Notes: generated by a model not told the origin, from the letters alone. A stretch of DNA of 64,000 nt from Cellulomonas_A sp047229345 (GCF_047229345.1 NZ_JBFTER010000001.1:1-64000); one strand, 5' to 3'; positions 8,464 through 19,339 are shown, counted from the stretch's first letter. Made by a program: numbers and translations.

Positions 8464-9582
8464 TCAGGCGCGCCGGTCGACCGCCGCGTGCGCGAGCCGC
8501 ACGAGGTAGGTCCGGCCCGGCTCGTGCAGCGGGAGCCGGTCGAGCGCCGCGAAGGCGTCGCCCGCGAGCTCGTCGATGAGCCGCTCGACGTCGTCGGGCG
8601 CGCCCGTGCCGGCGATCGCGGCGGCCAGGGCGGCGACGCGCTCGTCGGACAGGTCGCGGATCCCGAGCTCGGAGCGGAGCCGGGCGACGGTCCCGTCGTC
8701 CCCGGACGCGACCGCACGGGCCATCGCGCGGGCGACGAGGACGGTCCGCTTGCCCTCGCGCAGGTCGTCGCCGGCGGGCTTCCCCGTCGTCGCCGGGTCG
8801 CCGAAGACGCCCAGCAGGTCGTCGCGGAGCTGGAAGGCCTCGCCGAGGGGGAGCCCCAGGGACCGGCACGCCGCGAGCGCGTCGTCGTCGGCCTCCGCGA
8901 GCGCCGCCCCGAGCACGATCGGGTGCTCGACGCTGTAGCGCGCCGACTTCGACCGGATCACCTCGCGCGCGCGCTGCTCGTCGGCCTGCGGGTCCTCGCC
9001 CCACGGGAGCGCCTGGGCCAGCACGTCGAGGTACTGGCCGACCGTGACCTCGGTGCGCATCAGGTCGAACACGCCGCGCACGCGCGAGCGCAGCGCAGCA
9101 GGCTCGGGGTCGAGCGCCCGGGAGAACACGTGCTCGCTGCGGACGAGCGCGAGGTCGCCGAGCAGGATCGCCGCCGACTCGCCGAAGCGGCGGGCGTCCC
9201 CCGACCAGGCCGCGTCCTCGTGCAGCGCGGCGAACGTGCGGTGCGCCGCGGGCAGCCCGCGCCGGGTGTCCGAGTCGTCCATGACGTCGTCGTGGAAGAG
9301 CGCGGCCGCCTGGAACAGCTCGAGCGCCGCACCGACCTGCACGACGACCTGCTCGCGCGCGGTCCCCGGCACGCCGCCGTGCGCGCGCCAGGACCAGTAG
9401 CAGAAGGCGGCACGCAGCCGCTTGCCGCCGCCCAGCATCTGCTCGACGGCGCCGGCGAGCCGGTCCGCGTCGGCGCTCGAGGCGGCGAGGCTCGGACGGA
9501 GGTCCTCGACGTGGAGGCGGAGCGCAGCGTCGACGCGGCTGCGGACGTCCTCGACGTCGACGAGTGAGGGGGAGGAGGTCAC
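8464..9582 (-). CDS. idsA: polyprenyl (geranylgeranyl-type) diphosphate synthase
   Basis: Chain-elongating prenyltransferase joining isopentenyl diphosphate to an allylic diphosphate, feeding carotenoid, quinone or lipid-carrier synthesis. Both Asp-rich motifs are present: DDVMDDSD (~97-104) and RDDLLGVFGD (~255-264), with GGGKRLR and QYLD (~200) as well. The 372-residue length is normal. It lies 19 bp downstream of a lipoprotein gene on the same strand. M. tuberculosis idsA2 occupies a similar position near Rv2175c and pknL. The product chain length cannot be told from sequence alone. Confidence 0.92.
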   Translation of the reverse strand: MTSSPSLVDVEDVRSRVDAALRLHVEDLRPSLAASSADADRLAGAVEQMLGGGKRLRAAFCYWSWRAHGGVPGTAREQVVVQVGAALELFQAAALFHDDVMDDSDTRRGLPAAHRTFAALHEDAAWSGDARRFGESAAILLGDLALVRSEHVFSRALDPEPAALRSRVRGVFDLMRTEVTVGQYLDVLAQALPWGEDPQADEQRAREVIRSKSARYSVEHPIVLGAALAEADDDALAACRSLGLPLGEAFQLRDDLLGVFGDPATTGKPAGDDLREGKRTVLVARAMARAVASGDDGTVARLRSELGIRDLSDERVAALAAAIAGTGAPDDVERLIDELAGDAFAALDRLPLHEPGRTYLVRLAHAAVDRRA

Positions 9583-9601
9583 GCGGGCAGCCTAGGTGCG
9601 C

Positions 9602-10159
9602 TCAGGGGGCGGTGCGCACCCGTCCGCCGAGCGTGAGCGTGCGCACCCCGTCCCGGTCGAGGACGCCCACGATGACGATCTCCTGGCCCTCGCTGCGGCT
9701 GAACGTCGCCTGCGCCGCGAGCCCCGGCTCGGCAGCCGCACCCGCCGTCTCGGCGAAGCCGGCGGCCAGCACCGTCGCCCGGACGCCGTCGAGCAGCGCG
9801 GCCGCGTCCTGCGGGCTGCGCAGGTTCAGGCTGATCTCCCGCAAGCCAGCGGGGTCCGGCGGCTGTGCCGAGGAGACGAGGACCTCGGCGTCGGCGGGCA
9901 CGGTCACGAGGTCGGTCGGGAAGCCGTCGACGAGGCGACCCACCGCGGAGGAGGCGTCGGGCCCGGCGGTGAGCAGCGCCTCGGTCGGGGACGGGGCCGG
10001 TGCGGCGTCGCCGGCGGTTCCGGCGGCCGTGCTGGTGGCCGTACCGGTGGGGTCGGGCGTCGGCTCGGCGTCCGCGGTGCACCCGGCGAGCGCGCCCGCG
10101 GCGACGACGGTCGACACGAGCGCCGTGCACGCACGTCGGGCGGGGGAGGGGCGGAGCAC
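9602..10159 (-). CDS. putative secreted lipoprotein
   Basis: A 185-residue protein with a type II signal: basic MLRPSPARR, a hydrophobic core and the lipobox LAGC (~22-25), then an acidic Pro/Thr linker. The mature part has no recognised domain. It could be a small alpha/beta sensor-like fold (DAAALLDGVRATVLAAGFAE, then beta-rich EIVIVGVLDRDGVRTLTLGGRV). TACGGT lies 6 nt before the GTG at 10159, so this start is preferred over the GTG two codons upstream. Gene order suggests co-transcription with the prenyl synthase downstream. Confidence 0.72.
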   Translation of the reverse strand: MLRPSPARRACTALVSTVVAAGALAGCTADAEPTPDPTGTATSTAAGTAGDAAPAPSPTEALLTAGPDASSAVGRLVDGFPTDLVTVPADAEVLVSSAQPPDPAGLREISLNLRSPQDAAALLDGVRATVLAAGFAETAGAAAEPGLAAQATFSRSEGQEIVIVGVLDRDGVRTLTLGGRVRTAP

Positions 10160-10165
10160 GCGCAC

Positions 10166-10171
10166 ACCGTA
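10166..10171 (-). promoter_or_regulatory. -10 box for leaderless lipoprotein gene
   Basis: TACGGT on the - strand lies exactly 6 nt before the GTG at 10159. Same layout as the other leaderless candidates in this window. Confidence 0.45.
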
Positions 10172-10297
10172 ACGAACGTCCCCGCGGTGCGTGGCGCGCG
10201 GGTGGTCGGGCGACCCCAGGGGCCGTCGGTCGACACGCGGTCCACAGGCTGCGGGGCACGGCGCCCGACGAGCGGTCGGGCTCGCTTGGGTACCGAC

Positions 10298-11425
10298 ATG
10301 GACACGACGACGATCCGGGTCAGCGAGCCCCGGGAGATGCTCGCCTACCTTCCGCACCAGCTGGGGTTCCGGCCGCACGAGAGCGCCGTCGCCGTGAGCC
10401 TGCGACCACCCCGCGGGCGGATCGGCCTGGTGGCCCGAGTCGACCTCGCCGACCTGGGCGACGTGGTGCACGGCCCCCAGGTCGCGCGCGGGCTCGTCGC
10501 GCACCTGGGCGCGGACGGCGCCGGGCGCGCGGTGCTGGTTCTCTACACCGCCCAGGACCCGCGCGGTCCCGACAGCCCGCCGGTCGCGAGGGCCGCAGCG
10601 GAGCACTTCCGTGAGGCGGCGGCCGCGGGACTGTCCGACGTCGCCGTCTGGGTCGTGACGGCCGACGGCTACCTGGCGCTCGACTGCGACGACGCCGGCT
10701 GCTGCCCGCCCGGCGGCCGGGCGCTGCGCGACCTCGAGTCGACCGCCGTCGGGGCTCAGCTCGTGCTCGCCGGCTCCGCGGTCGCCGACTGCCGGGCCGA
10801 CGTCGCGCGCATCCCCGCGGCGGGCGGTGACGCGCGCCGGTCGGTGGCACGCGTCGCGGCGCGCTGGCGCGGGCGCCGGGAGCGGGCGCTCGCCGACGGT
10901 CCGGCGGCTCTCACGGCGTGGCGCCTCGCGTCGCTCGCGGCGTGGCGGGACGAGGTCGCCGTGGTGCTCGCGGGGGCGCCGTCCGTGGGAGCGCCGGCGC
11001 TGGGTCGCCTCGACGTCGCGCTCGCTGACACACGGGTGCGCGACGCGGTGCTCGTCAGCATGGTGCCCGGTCCGCCGGACCTCCCCGAGCGGTCTCTGCG
11101 GGAGGCGCCGGGCGCGACCGACGCGCTCGTCGCCGAGGCGGTCGCCGGGATCGTCGACCAGCGACGTGGTGTCGTCCCACCGCCGGCGCTCACCGCCGCC
11201 CACGTGTCGGTGCTCGAGCGCGTCGTTGGGCACGGTCGCCGCGGCGCGCAGGCACCGGCGTGCACGCTGCTCGCCCTGCTCGCCTGGTGGCAGGCGGACG
11301 GTGCCCGCGCGGGGCTGCTCCTCGAGCGCGCGCTGGAGGAGGACCCGGACCACCGGCTGGCGCGCATCCTGGACCGGACGCTCGCGGTCGCGATGCCCCC
11401 GGGCTGGGTCCGACGCGCCGGTTGA
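10298..11425 (+). CDS. DUF4192 family protein
   Basis: Matches actinobacterial DUF4192 proteins in its opening (REMLAYLPHQLGFRPHESAVAVSL) and in the FAREAAAAGLSDV-like and YLALDCDDAGCCP blocks. The function of the family is unknown. The 375-residue product is soluble with no signal peptide. The C-terminal half is Ala/Leu-rich and helical and ends in a TPR-like stretch (TLLALLAWWQADGARAGLLLERALEEDPDHRLA). The ATG start is the first Met before the conserved domain. It is divergent from the lipoprotein gene. Confidence 0.85.
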   Translation: MDTTTIRVSEPREMLAYLPHQLGFRPHESAVAVSLRPPRGRIGLVARVDLADLGDVVHGPQVARGLVAHLGADGAGRAVLVLYTAQDPRGPDSPPVARAAAEHFREAAAAGLSDVAVWVVTADGYLALDCDDAGCCPPGGRALRDLESTAVGAQLVLAGSAVADCRADVARIPAAGGDARRSVARVAARWRGRRERALADGPAALTAWRLASLAAWRDEVAVVLAGAPSVGAPALGRLDVALADTRVRDAVLVSMVPGPPDLPERSLREAPGATDALVAEAVAGIVDQRRGVVPPPALTAAHVSVLERVVGHGRRGAQAPACTLLALLAWWQADGARAGLLLERALEEDPDHRLARILDRTLAVAMPPGWVRRAG

Positions 11426-11521
11426 CCAGGCCCGTCGTCCGGCGTGCGTTCGTCGCGGGGCCCGCGCTCCGGTAGCGTCACGGCAGGGGCAGGACGTCAG
11501 TGCGTCGAGAGCGGAGGACCG

Positions 11522-11920
11522 ATGGGCATCGTGGTCGGGTACCTGGCAACCCCTGAGGGGCGTGCGGCGCTCGAGACGGCGTCGGGCGAGGCCGAGCGGC
11601 GCGGCGAGTCCCTCGTCGTGGTGGTCAGCGAGCGAGGCGACGAGACCGACGAGCACCGCCAGGAGACCCAGGCGGCCCTCGACGCGGTCCGGTCCGAGCT
11701 GACGTCGCGCGGCATCGAGCACGACGTCCGCGTGCTGGCCCGTGGCCGGGACGTCGCGGAGGACCTCATCGGCACGGCGGAGGAGGTCGGGGCCGGGCTC
11801 ATCGTCATCGGCCTGCGTCGTCGCAGCCCCGTGGGCAAGCTCATCCTCGGCGCCAACGCGCAGCGCATCCTGCTCGACTCCCCGTGCCCCGTGCTCGCGG
11901 TCAAGCCCGTCGCGAGCTGA
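11522..11920 (+). CDS. universal stress protein (UspA family)
   Basis: A single Usp domain of 132 residues. It has the N-terminal beta strand IVVGYLATPEGRAAL and the C-terminal nucleotide-binding signature GLRRRSPVGKLILGANAQRILLDSPCPVLAV (the G-2x-G-9x-G-S/N type). This implies ATP binding. A strong GGAGG lies 4-8 nt before the ATG, and a TAGCGT -10-like box is ~45 bp upstream. It stands alone between DUF4192 and sigA. Confidence 0.93.
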   Translation: MGIVVGYLATPEGRAALETASGEAERRGESLVVVVSERGDETDEHRQETQAALDAVRSELTSRGIEHDVRVLARGRDVAEDLIGTAEEVGAGLIVIGLRRRSPVGKLILGANAQRILLDSPCPVLAVKPVAS

Positions 11921-11951
11921 CCGCTCGGCGGGCGGTGCGCCCGCGCAGGAC

Positions 11952-11987
11952 CCCGCTGCCCCGGGTCTCCCGGCAGCGGGAATCTTT
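11952..11987 (+). terminator. terminator after the stress protein gene
   Basis: A 9-bp GC stem (CCCGCTGCC at 11952-11960 with GGCAGCGGG at 11972-11980) is followed by AATCTTT. It lies ~30 bp after the stop and is one of the few hairpins here with a T-rich tail. Confidence 0.75.
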
Positions 11988-12149
11988 CCTTGCGCCCGCA
12001 CGTTGTCAACCTCGTCAGTCTCGAGAGAGCGGTGGGCACCGGGTCCACGCGCGATCCTCGAGCGTCGCGTCTCCGCGCCATCTGCGCCGGGACCCCGTCC
12101 ACGCTGACCCGAACGGCCCTCTCGGCCCGCTGTGCCGAGGTGCGGCCGG

Positions 12150-12155
12150 TACAAT
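12150..12155 (+). promoter_or_regulatory. sigA promoter -10 element
   Basis: TACAAT, very close to the TATAAT consensus, stands out in GC-rich DNA and would start transcription ~45 nt before the sigA GTG. No good -35 is seen at the usual distance. Confidence 0.6.
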
Positions 12156-12207
12156 ATGGGAGCACCCGCCGATCTGATCTGGGTCTCTCGCTGCCGAAAG
12201 GTCGTTT

Positions 12208-13773
12208 GTGTCGCTCCAGCCTTCGCACCCCGCACTCCCGCGTGAGTTCGAGCATCCTGCCATGCAGGAGCTCGTCCGTCGTGGCCGGACCCACGGAAGC
12301 GTCGACGCGGTCGCCCTGCGCACGGCCTGCGAGCAGGCCCAGGTCCAGGACGCCAAGCGTCTCAAGGCCGTCGTCCGCGGTCTCGCGACCGCCGGGATCG
12401 CCGTCGAGGAGCCCGTCCCCGCGGCGCGCGCCGTCGCTGCCACGAGCGCGAAGACGCGCCCCGCCGCCAAGGCCGTCGTCGCCGACGGTTCCGCCGAGGC
12501 CCCCGCCGCTCGCAAGCCCGCCCGCGCCAAGGCCGCCCCCAAGGCGCCGTCCGCTGCCAAGGCGGCTGCCGGTGCCAAGGTCGCGTCGGCCAAGGTCGCG
12601 TCGGCCAAGGTCGCCGCCCCGAAGACCGCCACGCCCGACGGCGAGGTCGCCGAGGACGAGGTCGAGCTCGAGGACGTCGAGCTCGAGGACGTCGAGCCCG
12701 CTGTCGCCGAGGTCGAGGCCGTCGCCGGCGACCTCGAGGAGGACGCCGAGAAGCCGGCCAAGCCTGCTGCCGCCGCCGACGAGGCGACCGAGGAGAGCGT
12801 CGGCTTCGTCTACTCGGACGCCGACGACGACGACGCCCCCGCCCAGCAGGTCGTCACCGCCGGTGCGACGGCCGACCCGGTCAAGGACTACCTGAAGCAG
12901 ATCGGCAAGGTCGCGCTGCTGAACGCCGAGCAGGAGGTCGAGCTCGCCAAGCGCATCGAGGCCGGCCTGTTCGCGGAGGAGCGCCTCAACGCGGGCGTCA
13001 CCATGGAGCCCAAGCTGCGGCGCGAGCTCGAGTGGATCGCGTCCGACGGCCGTCGTGCCAAGAACCACCTGCTCGAGGCCAACCTGCGCCTCGTCGTCTC
13101 GCTCGCCAAGCGGTACACGGGTCGCGGCATGCTCTTCCTGGACCTGATCCAGGAGGGCAACCTGGGCCTCATCCGTGCGGTCGAGAAGTTCGACTACACC
13201 AAGGGCTACAAGTTCTCGACCTACGCGACGTGGTGGATCCGCCAGGCCATCACCCGCGCGATGGCCGACCAGGCGCGCACGATCCGCATCCCCGTGCACA
13301 TGGTCGAGGTCATCAACAAGCTCGCCCGCGTCCAGCGCCAGATGCTCCAGGACCTGGGCCGCGAGCCCACGCCGGAGGAGCTGGCCAAGGAGCTGGACAT
13401 GACGCCCGAGAAGGTCGTCGAGGTCCAGAAGTACGGCCGCGAGCCCATCTCGCTGCACACGCCGCTCGGTGAGGACGGTGACAGCGAGTTCGGTGACCTC
13501 ATCGAGGACTCCGAGGCCGTCGTCCCGGCGGACGCGGTCAGCTTCACCCTCCTCCAGGAGCAGCTGCACCAGGTCCTCGACACGCTGTCCGAGCGGGAGG
13601 CCGGCGTCGTCTCGATGCGCTTCGGCCTGACCGACGGCCAGCCGAAGACGCTCGACGAGATCGGCAAGGTCTACGGGGTCACGCGCGAGCGGATCCGGCA
13701 GATCGAGTCCAAGACCATGTCGAAGCTGCGTCACCCGTCGCGTTCGCAGGTGCTGCGGGACTACCTCGACTGA
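12208..13773 (+). CDS. sigA: primary RNA polymerase sigma factor
   Basis: Housekeeping sigma-70 of 521 residues. Residues ~75-215 are a lineage-type low-complexity Ala/Lys/Glu region. Then come region 1.2 (DPVKDYLKQIGKVALLNAEQE, from ~223), region 2 (NLRLVVSLAKRYTGRG, DLIQEGNLGLIRAVEKFDY, KFSTYATWWIRQAI), region 3 and region 4.2 (TLDEIGKVYGVTRERIRQIE). The Lys/Ala-rich extension is encoded in part by short in-frame DNA repeats near 12577-12690. The GTG has GAAAGG upstream. It is followed by parE, as in Streptomyces hrdB-parE. A strong hairpin ends the gene. Confidence 0.97.
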   Translation: MSLQPSHPALPREFEHPAMQELVRRGRTHGSVDAVALRTACEQAQVQDAKRLKAVVRGLATAGIAVEEPVPAARAVAATSAKTRPAAKAVVADGSAEAPAARKPARAKAAPKAPSAAKAAAGAKVASAKVASAKVAAPKTATPDGEVAEDEVELEDVELEDVEPAVAEVEAVAGDLEEDAEKPAKPAAAADEATEESVGFVYSDADDDDAPAQQVVTAGATADPVKDYLKQIGKVALLNAEQEVELAKRIEAGLFAEERLNAGVTMEPKLRRELEWIASDGRRAKNHLLEANLRLVVSLAKRYTGRGMLFLDLIQEGNLGLIRAVEKFDYTKGYKFSTYATWWIRQAITRAMADQARTIRIPVHMVEVINKLARVQRQMLQDLGREPTPEELAKELDMTPEKVVEVQKYGREPISLHTPLGEDGDSEFGDLIEDSEAVVPADAVSFTLLQEQLHQVLDTLSEREAGVVSMRFGLTDGQPKTLDEIGKVYGVTRERIRQIESKTMSKLRHPSRSQVLRDYLD

Positions 13774-13793
13774 GTCCGCAGGACCCCGCACGT

Positions 13794-13829
13794 CACGAAG
13801 GCCCGGTGCACACGCACCGGGCCTTCGTG
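13794..13829. terminator. perfect 16-bp hairpin after sigA
   Basis: CACGAAGGCCCGGTGC (13794-13809) pairs perfectly with 13814-13829 across a 4-nt ACAC loop. It lies 20 bp after the sigA stop. The stem is symmetric and can serve either strand. From here to 14031 nothing else is visible. Confidence 0.85.
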
Positions 13830-14031
13830 CGCTGGCGTGCGGCTGCGCCGCGCGTCCACCGGCCCTCGGCCGCCGATGTGTCGCTCTACGGCGCGCACCA
13901 CCGGGCTGCCAGTGCCTGGCGTCCGGCTCTGCGCCGTGCACGCGTCGGGTCCTCGCGTGCCGGTGTGCGGCTCTGCGGTGCGCACGCGCGGGCGCCGTTC
14001 GTGGACGCGTGCTGCGCCGGCCCCGCGGGCC

Positions 14032-14928
14032 TCACCCCGCGGCGGTGCCTGCGCCCCGCGCCAGGAGTGGCCGGAGGTGCTCCTGCGCCCACGACGCGAG
14101 CGTCGTCGGTGTCGTCGTGCGCGTCGAGCGACGGTCCTCCGGGACGAAGTCCCCGCGCAGCCCGCGGGACATCCCCACGACGGCGTCGACCTGCGCCTCG
14201 GTGAGGCCGAACCCCCGCAGCGCACCCGCCACCTCGACGTCGGTGACCTGCGTCGCGACGACCCGGTGCCCCGTGACGTCGGTGAGGATGCGCGCGACGT
14301 CGTCGAACGACAGGTCGGCCGGCCCGTGCACGCCCTGCGTCGTGCGCCCGGTCCACGAGGTGGAGAGCAGGCGAGCCGCGGCGACGTCGCCGATGTCGCG
14401 CGGGTCGACCCACGGCATCGGGTGGTCCGTCGGCAGCGTCGTCGTCAGGGTGCCGGACCGGAGCTGGTCGACGTCCATCAGCAGGTTCGTGAAGAAGTAG
14501 CCGCAGCGCAGGTGGGTCACGTGCGCGCCGGTCGCGTCGAGGAGCTCCTCGGTGCGCGCGAGCCCATCGATGTCCCCGAAGCCGTGCCGGGCCTCGGCCC
14601 CGACGCTGCTCTGCAGCACGACGCGCGGGATGCGGTTCGTCCGCACCGCGTAGGCCGCCGAGGCGCCCATCCGCTCGTGGCCCGCGACCGGGTCGTCGTC
14701 GGGGGTGGGCGGGTCGACCCAGTAGAGGGCGTCCGCGCCGGCGCTGGCGCGTGCGACGGCGTCCGGGTCACCGAGGTCGAGATCGACCGCGTCGCACAGC
14801 GCGAGCAGCGCGGGGTCGAGCCGCGTGCGGTCGCGCAGGAGGACCCTCGGGCGCTCACCCGCCTGGGCCAGCAGGGTGGTCACGCGTGATCCCACGCGTC
14901 CTGTGGGGGTCGTCACGACGATCGTCAT
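14032..14928 (-). CDS. NmrA-like NAD(P)-binding oxidoreductase
   Basis: An atypical short-chain dehydrogenase of 298 residues. The Rossmann loop is TPTGRVGSRV (GxxGxxG-like, ~8-17). Other family marks are the DLDLGDPDAV acidic turn, the SSVGAE block and the LRCGYFFTN segment typical of the NmrA/YtfG group. The YxxxK catalytic pair is not obvious, so it may sense NAD(P)(H) or act as a quinone-type reductase. The start has GAGAGG ~9 nt upstream. It is a lone gene, convergent with sigA. Confidence 0.85.
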   Translation of the reverse strand: MTIVVTTPTGRVGSRVTTLLAQAGERPRVLLRDRTRLDPALLALCDAVDLDLGDPDAVARASAGADALYWVDPPTPDDDPVAGHERMGASAAYAVRTNRIPRVVLQSSVGAEARHGFGDIDGLARTEELLDATGAHVTHLRCGYFFTNLLMDVDQLRSGTLTTTLPTDHPMPWVDPRDIGDVAAARLLSTSWTGRTTQGVHGPADLSFDDVARILTDVTGHRVVATQVTDVEVAGALRGFGLTEAQVDAVVGMSRGLRGDFVPEDRRSTRTTTPTTLASWAQEHLRPLLARGAGTAAG

Positions 14929-15036
14929 CGGTCGCGCCTCTCGGTCGACGGCTGCCTACCCGCACGATCGTCGCGCGAGGCACCGACATCGGCGGGGTCG
15001 CGGGGAGGGCAGGCCCCGGTGGGGTGGCCGCCCGGA

Positions 15037-15126
15037 CGTCCTCGGGCGCCACGACGTCCGCGGGCTCGACGATCTCCTCCGGCACGACGGCGTCCTCGGG
15101 CACCACGACGCCCTCGGGGCGCGGCG
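15037..15126. repeat. 18-bp tandem repeat in the nmrA-DUF7455 intergenic region
   Basis: The 305-bp gap 14929-15233 holds about five 18-bp units (starting 15037, 15055, 15073, 15091, 15109) such as CGTCCTCGGGCACCACGA. On the - strand they read as the acidic hexapeptide VPEDAV with variations; on the + strand as Ser/Thr-rich hexapeptides. No start codon with a ribosome site supports translation. The rest of the gap holds only the hairpin at 15184-15222. Confidence 0.75.
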
Positions 15127-15183
15127 ACGCCCTCGGGCACGCGCGGGTCGTGGGGCAGGACCCGGTCAACGGCCGGGAACGAC

Positions 15184-15222
15184 GAGAGGGCGCCGCCGGG
15201 GTGTCCCGGTCGGCGCCCTCTC
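15184..15222 (-). terminator. terminator of the DUF7455 gene
   Basis: A 12-bp stem (15184-15195 with 15211-15222) holds an inner CCGGG/CCCGG extension. It lies 12 bp beyond the stop of the - strand DUF7455 gene. Confidence 0.75.
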
Positions 15223-15233
15223 GAGGGTCGAGG

Positions 15234-15461
15234 TCAGCGCGCGGCTGCTGCTCCTGCACCTGCTCCATGCTCGGCAAGAAGGCGGTCGGTCTCGTCCTGC
15301 ACGTGGGTCGCCACATCGGCGAACTTCGGCGCGTGCGCTCGGTAGTGGTGCGCGCAGAAGAGCAGCTCGCCCACGGGAAGCAGCACACGGACGTAGGCCT
15401 GCGCGCCACAGCGGTCGCAGCGGTCGGCTACGGTCAGCGGTTCGGTCGTCGTCCCAGTCAC
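15234..15461 (-). CDS. DUF7455 small zinc-ribbon-like protein
   Basis: A 75-residue protein, too short for many gene finders. It starts from a GTG (MTGTTTEPLTVADRCDRCGAQA). The CxxC near residue 15 and the CAHHYRAH block near residue 37 could bind one zinc ion. Proteins of this family sit near primary sigma genes in actinobacteria; their role is unknown. Here it lies between sigA and parE on the opposite strand and has its own terminator. Confidence 0.88.
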   Translation of the reverse strand: MTGTTTEPLTVADRCDRCGAQAYVRVLLPVGELLFCAHHYRAHAPKFADVATHVQDETDRLLAEHGAGAGAAAAR

Positions 15462-15626
15462 ATAGACATACAACCATCCGCACCGGGGAAACTTCCCCTC
15501 CAGAACGGGTGGTTCGCTCCCCGCGTACACGACCCCGCCCGGGAACACCCCAGATGTCCCGGAACGGGCGGCGCGGACGGCCCGGCGTGCGACCCGTGTC
15601 GGCGCCGACGGATACCATCGGGCCTC

Positions 15627-17753
<2,127 letters not shown>

Positions 17754-17763
17754 GGCACGCTGC

Positions 17764-17932
17764 GTCCGGGCTGTCCGGGCTGTCCGGGCTGTCCGGGCTG
17801 TCCGGCCGTCGGGGCCGTCCGTGGCCCGGCGTCCTGGTGCCCGAGGCGTCCTGCGAGCCCGGGCCGTCTGGCGAGCCCGAGGCGTCCTGCGAGCCCGGGC
17901 CGTCCGGTGAGCCCGAGGCGTTCGGTGAGGCC
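17764..17932. repeat. tandem repeats between parE and the GNAT gene
   Basis: The 307-bp gap 17754-18060 begins with four copies of a 9-bp unit (GTCCGGGCT, from ~17764). A 36-bp unit starting GAGGCGTCCTGCGAGCCC follows at 17843-17878 and 17879-17914, with a partial third copy. On the - strand the 36-mer reads as a Gly/Ser/Pro/Asp dodecapeptide repeat and the 9-mer as PDS repeats. No start with a ribosome site is convincing, so no gene is called. Confidence 0.75.
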
Positions 17933-18060
17933 GGCGCGTCGGGCCTCGGCGTCGCCCGCAGGGCCCGGGCCCGTCCGAGCCGCCGTCGCGTGACGCCCGG
18001 TGCCGCGCGGTGCACGTATTCGCCTTGCCCGTCCCGTCATGGCACCGGCATCGTGGCGCG

Positions 18061-19092
18061 GTGAGCACCGTGTCCCTCGCCCCGATCGCCGTCCGTGCCG
18101 CTGCCCCTGCGCAGCCCCCGCTGCCCCCGGCCGAGCTCGGCCTCGCCTGGCGCCCGCTCGTCCCGGAGGACGCCCCGGCGCTGTTCGGGCTCGTCGCCGC
18201 GATCGAGGAGGGCGACGCGCTGCCGTTCCGGCGCTCCCTCGAGGAGGTCGTCGAGATGTTCGAGGGTGACTGGAAGGACCACGCGAGCGACACCCTGGTC
18301 GGCCTCGACGGCGACGGCGTGATGCGCGCGTACGCGCAGGCCACGACCGCGCCGGGCGACGAGTCGCTCGTGCGCGCGTTCCTGCTCGGCGGCGTGCACC
18401 CCGAGTGGCGCGGCCGGGGGGTCGGTCGTGCGGTCGTCGCGTGGCTCGAGGGGCGCGGGCGCCAGCTGCTCGCCGGGTCGGGGAAGGACGTGCCGGGCCG
18501 GCTCGCCGCCTACCTCGAGGACGCCGCGCCCGCCGCGACACGGGTCTACGCCCGCGCCGGCTTCGCGCCGATCCGCTACTACTCGGAGATGCGCCGCCCG
18601 CTCCGTGACGGCGTGCCCGACGTGCCGCAGGTCGACGGCGTGAGCATCGTGCCCTGGTCGCCCGAGCTCGACGAGGCGACCCGCGTCGCGCACAACGAGG
18701 CCTTCGCGGACCACTGGGGCAGCCAGCCGCGCAGCGCCGAGGCATGGAGCCACGGCCGGAGCATGTTCGCGCCGTCGTGGAGCTTCCTCGCGGTCGACGA
18801 CGCCACCGGGGAGGTCGCGGGCTACCTGCTGTCGGGCCGGTACGAGCAGGACTGGGCCGTCGCCGGCTATCCGTCGGGGTACACCGAGCTCCTCGGGGTG
18901 CGGCGCGCGTGGCGCGGGCGCGGGCTCGGGGTGGCGCTGTTGACGGCGGCGATGCACGCGTACGCCGCAGACGGCATGCACTACGCCGAGCTGGGCGTCG
19001 ACACCGAGAACCCGTCGGGCGCGCACGGGCTCTACGCGAGCCTCGGCTACGAGGTCTTCCAGGGCTCGTCGATGTGGTCGATCGAGCTCTGA
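18061..19092 (+). CDS. tandem-GNAT acetyltransferase
   Basis: A 343-residue protein with two GNAT folds. Domain 1 (~20-185) has the acetyl-CoA loop VHPEWRGRGVGRAVV. Domain 2 (~195-343) has VRRAWRGRGLGVALL and the late NPSGAHGLYASLGYE motif. The layout resembles mycothiol synthase (MshD), but the substrate cannot be assigned. The GTG at 18061 (MSTVSLAP) is preferred to an upstream ATG because the extra residues look non-homologous. It stands between the two topoisomerase genes and is convergent with parC. Confidence 0.87.
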   Translation: MSTVSLAPIAVRAAAPAQPPLPPAELGLAWRPLVPEDAPALFGLVAAIEEGDALPFRRSLEEVVEMFEGDWKDHASDTLVGLDGDGVMRAYAQATTAPGDESLVRAFLLGGVHPEWRGRGVGRAVVAWLEGRGRQLLAGSGKDVPGRLAAYLEDAAPAATRVYARAGFAPIRYYSEMRRPLRDGVPDVPQVDGVSIVPWSPELDEATRVAHNEAFADHWGSQPRSAEAWSHGRSMFAPSWSFLAVDDATGEVAGYLLSGRYEQDWAVAGYPSGYTELLGVRRAWRGRGLGVALLTAAMHAYAADGMHYAELGVDTENPSGAHGLYASLGYEVFQGSSMWSIEL

Positions 19093-19339
19093 CCACCGGC
19101 TCGCGCGGGGCGCTGCAGGGCGCCCGCCGTCCGCGCCAGGCGGCGTGCACGCGGGCCTGCGCCGGGCGGCGTCACGCGGAGCCCGCGCCGGTCGCCGCAT
19201 GCGAGGCACGCGCCAGGCGTCGACGCACCGGCGCGGCCCGGCCAGGACGGGCCCTGTCGTGGGACCCGCCCCGAGCCGTGCGGCGGACACGCACCAGGCC
19301 AGGCAGTGCGGCCTCCCGCCCGGGCGGTGCAGCGGCGCG

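Noticed and set aside
14855..15409. A 184-codon - strand frame carrying the hexapeptide repeats
   Set aside because: It runs antisense to nothing conserved, overlaps the DUF7455 gene and its terminator in another frame, and has no ribosome site.
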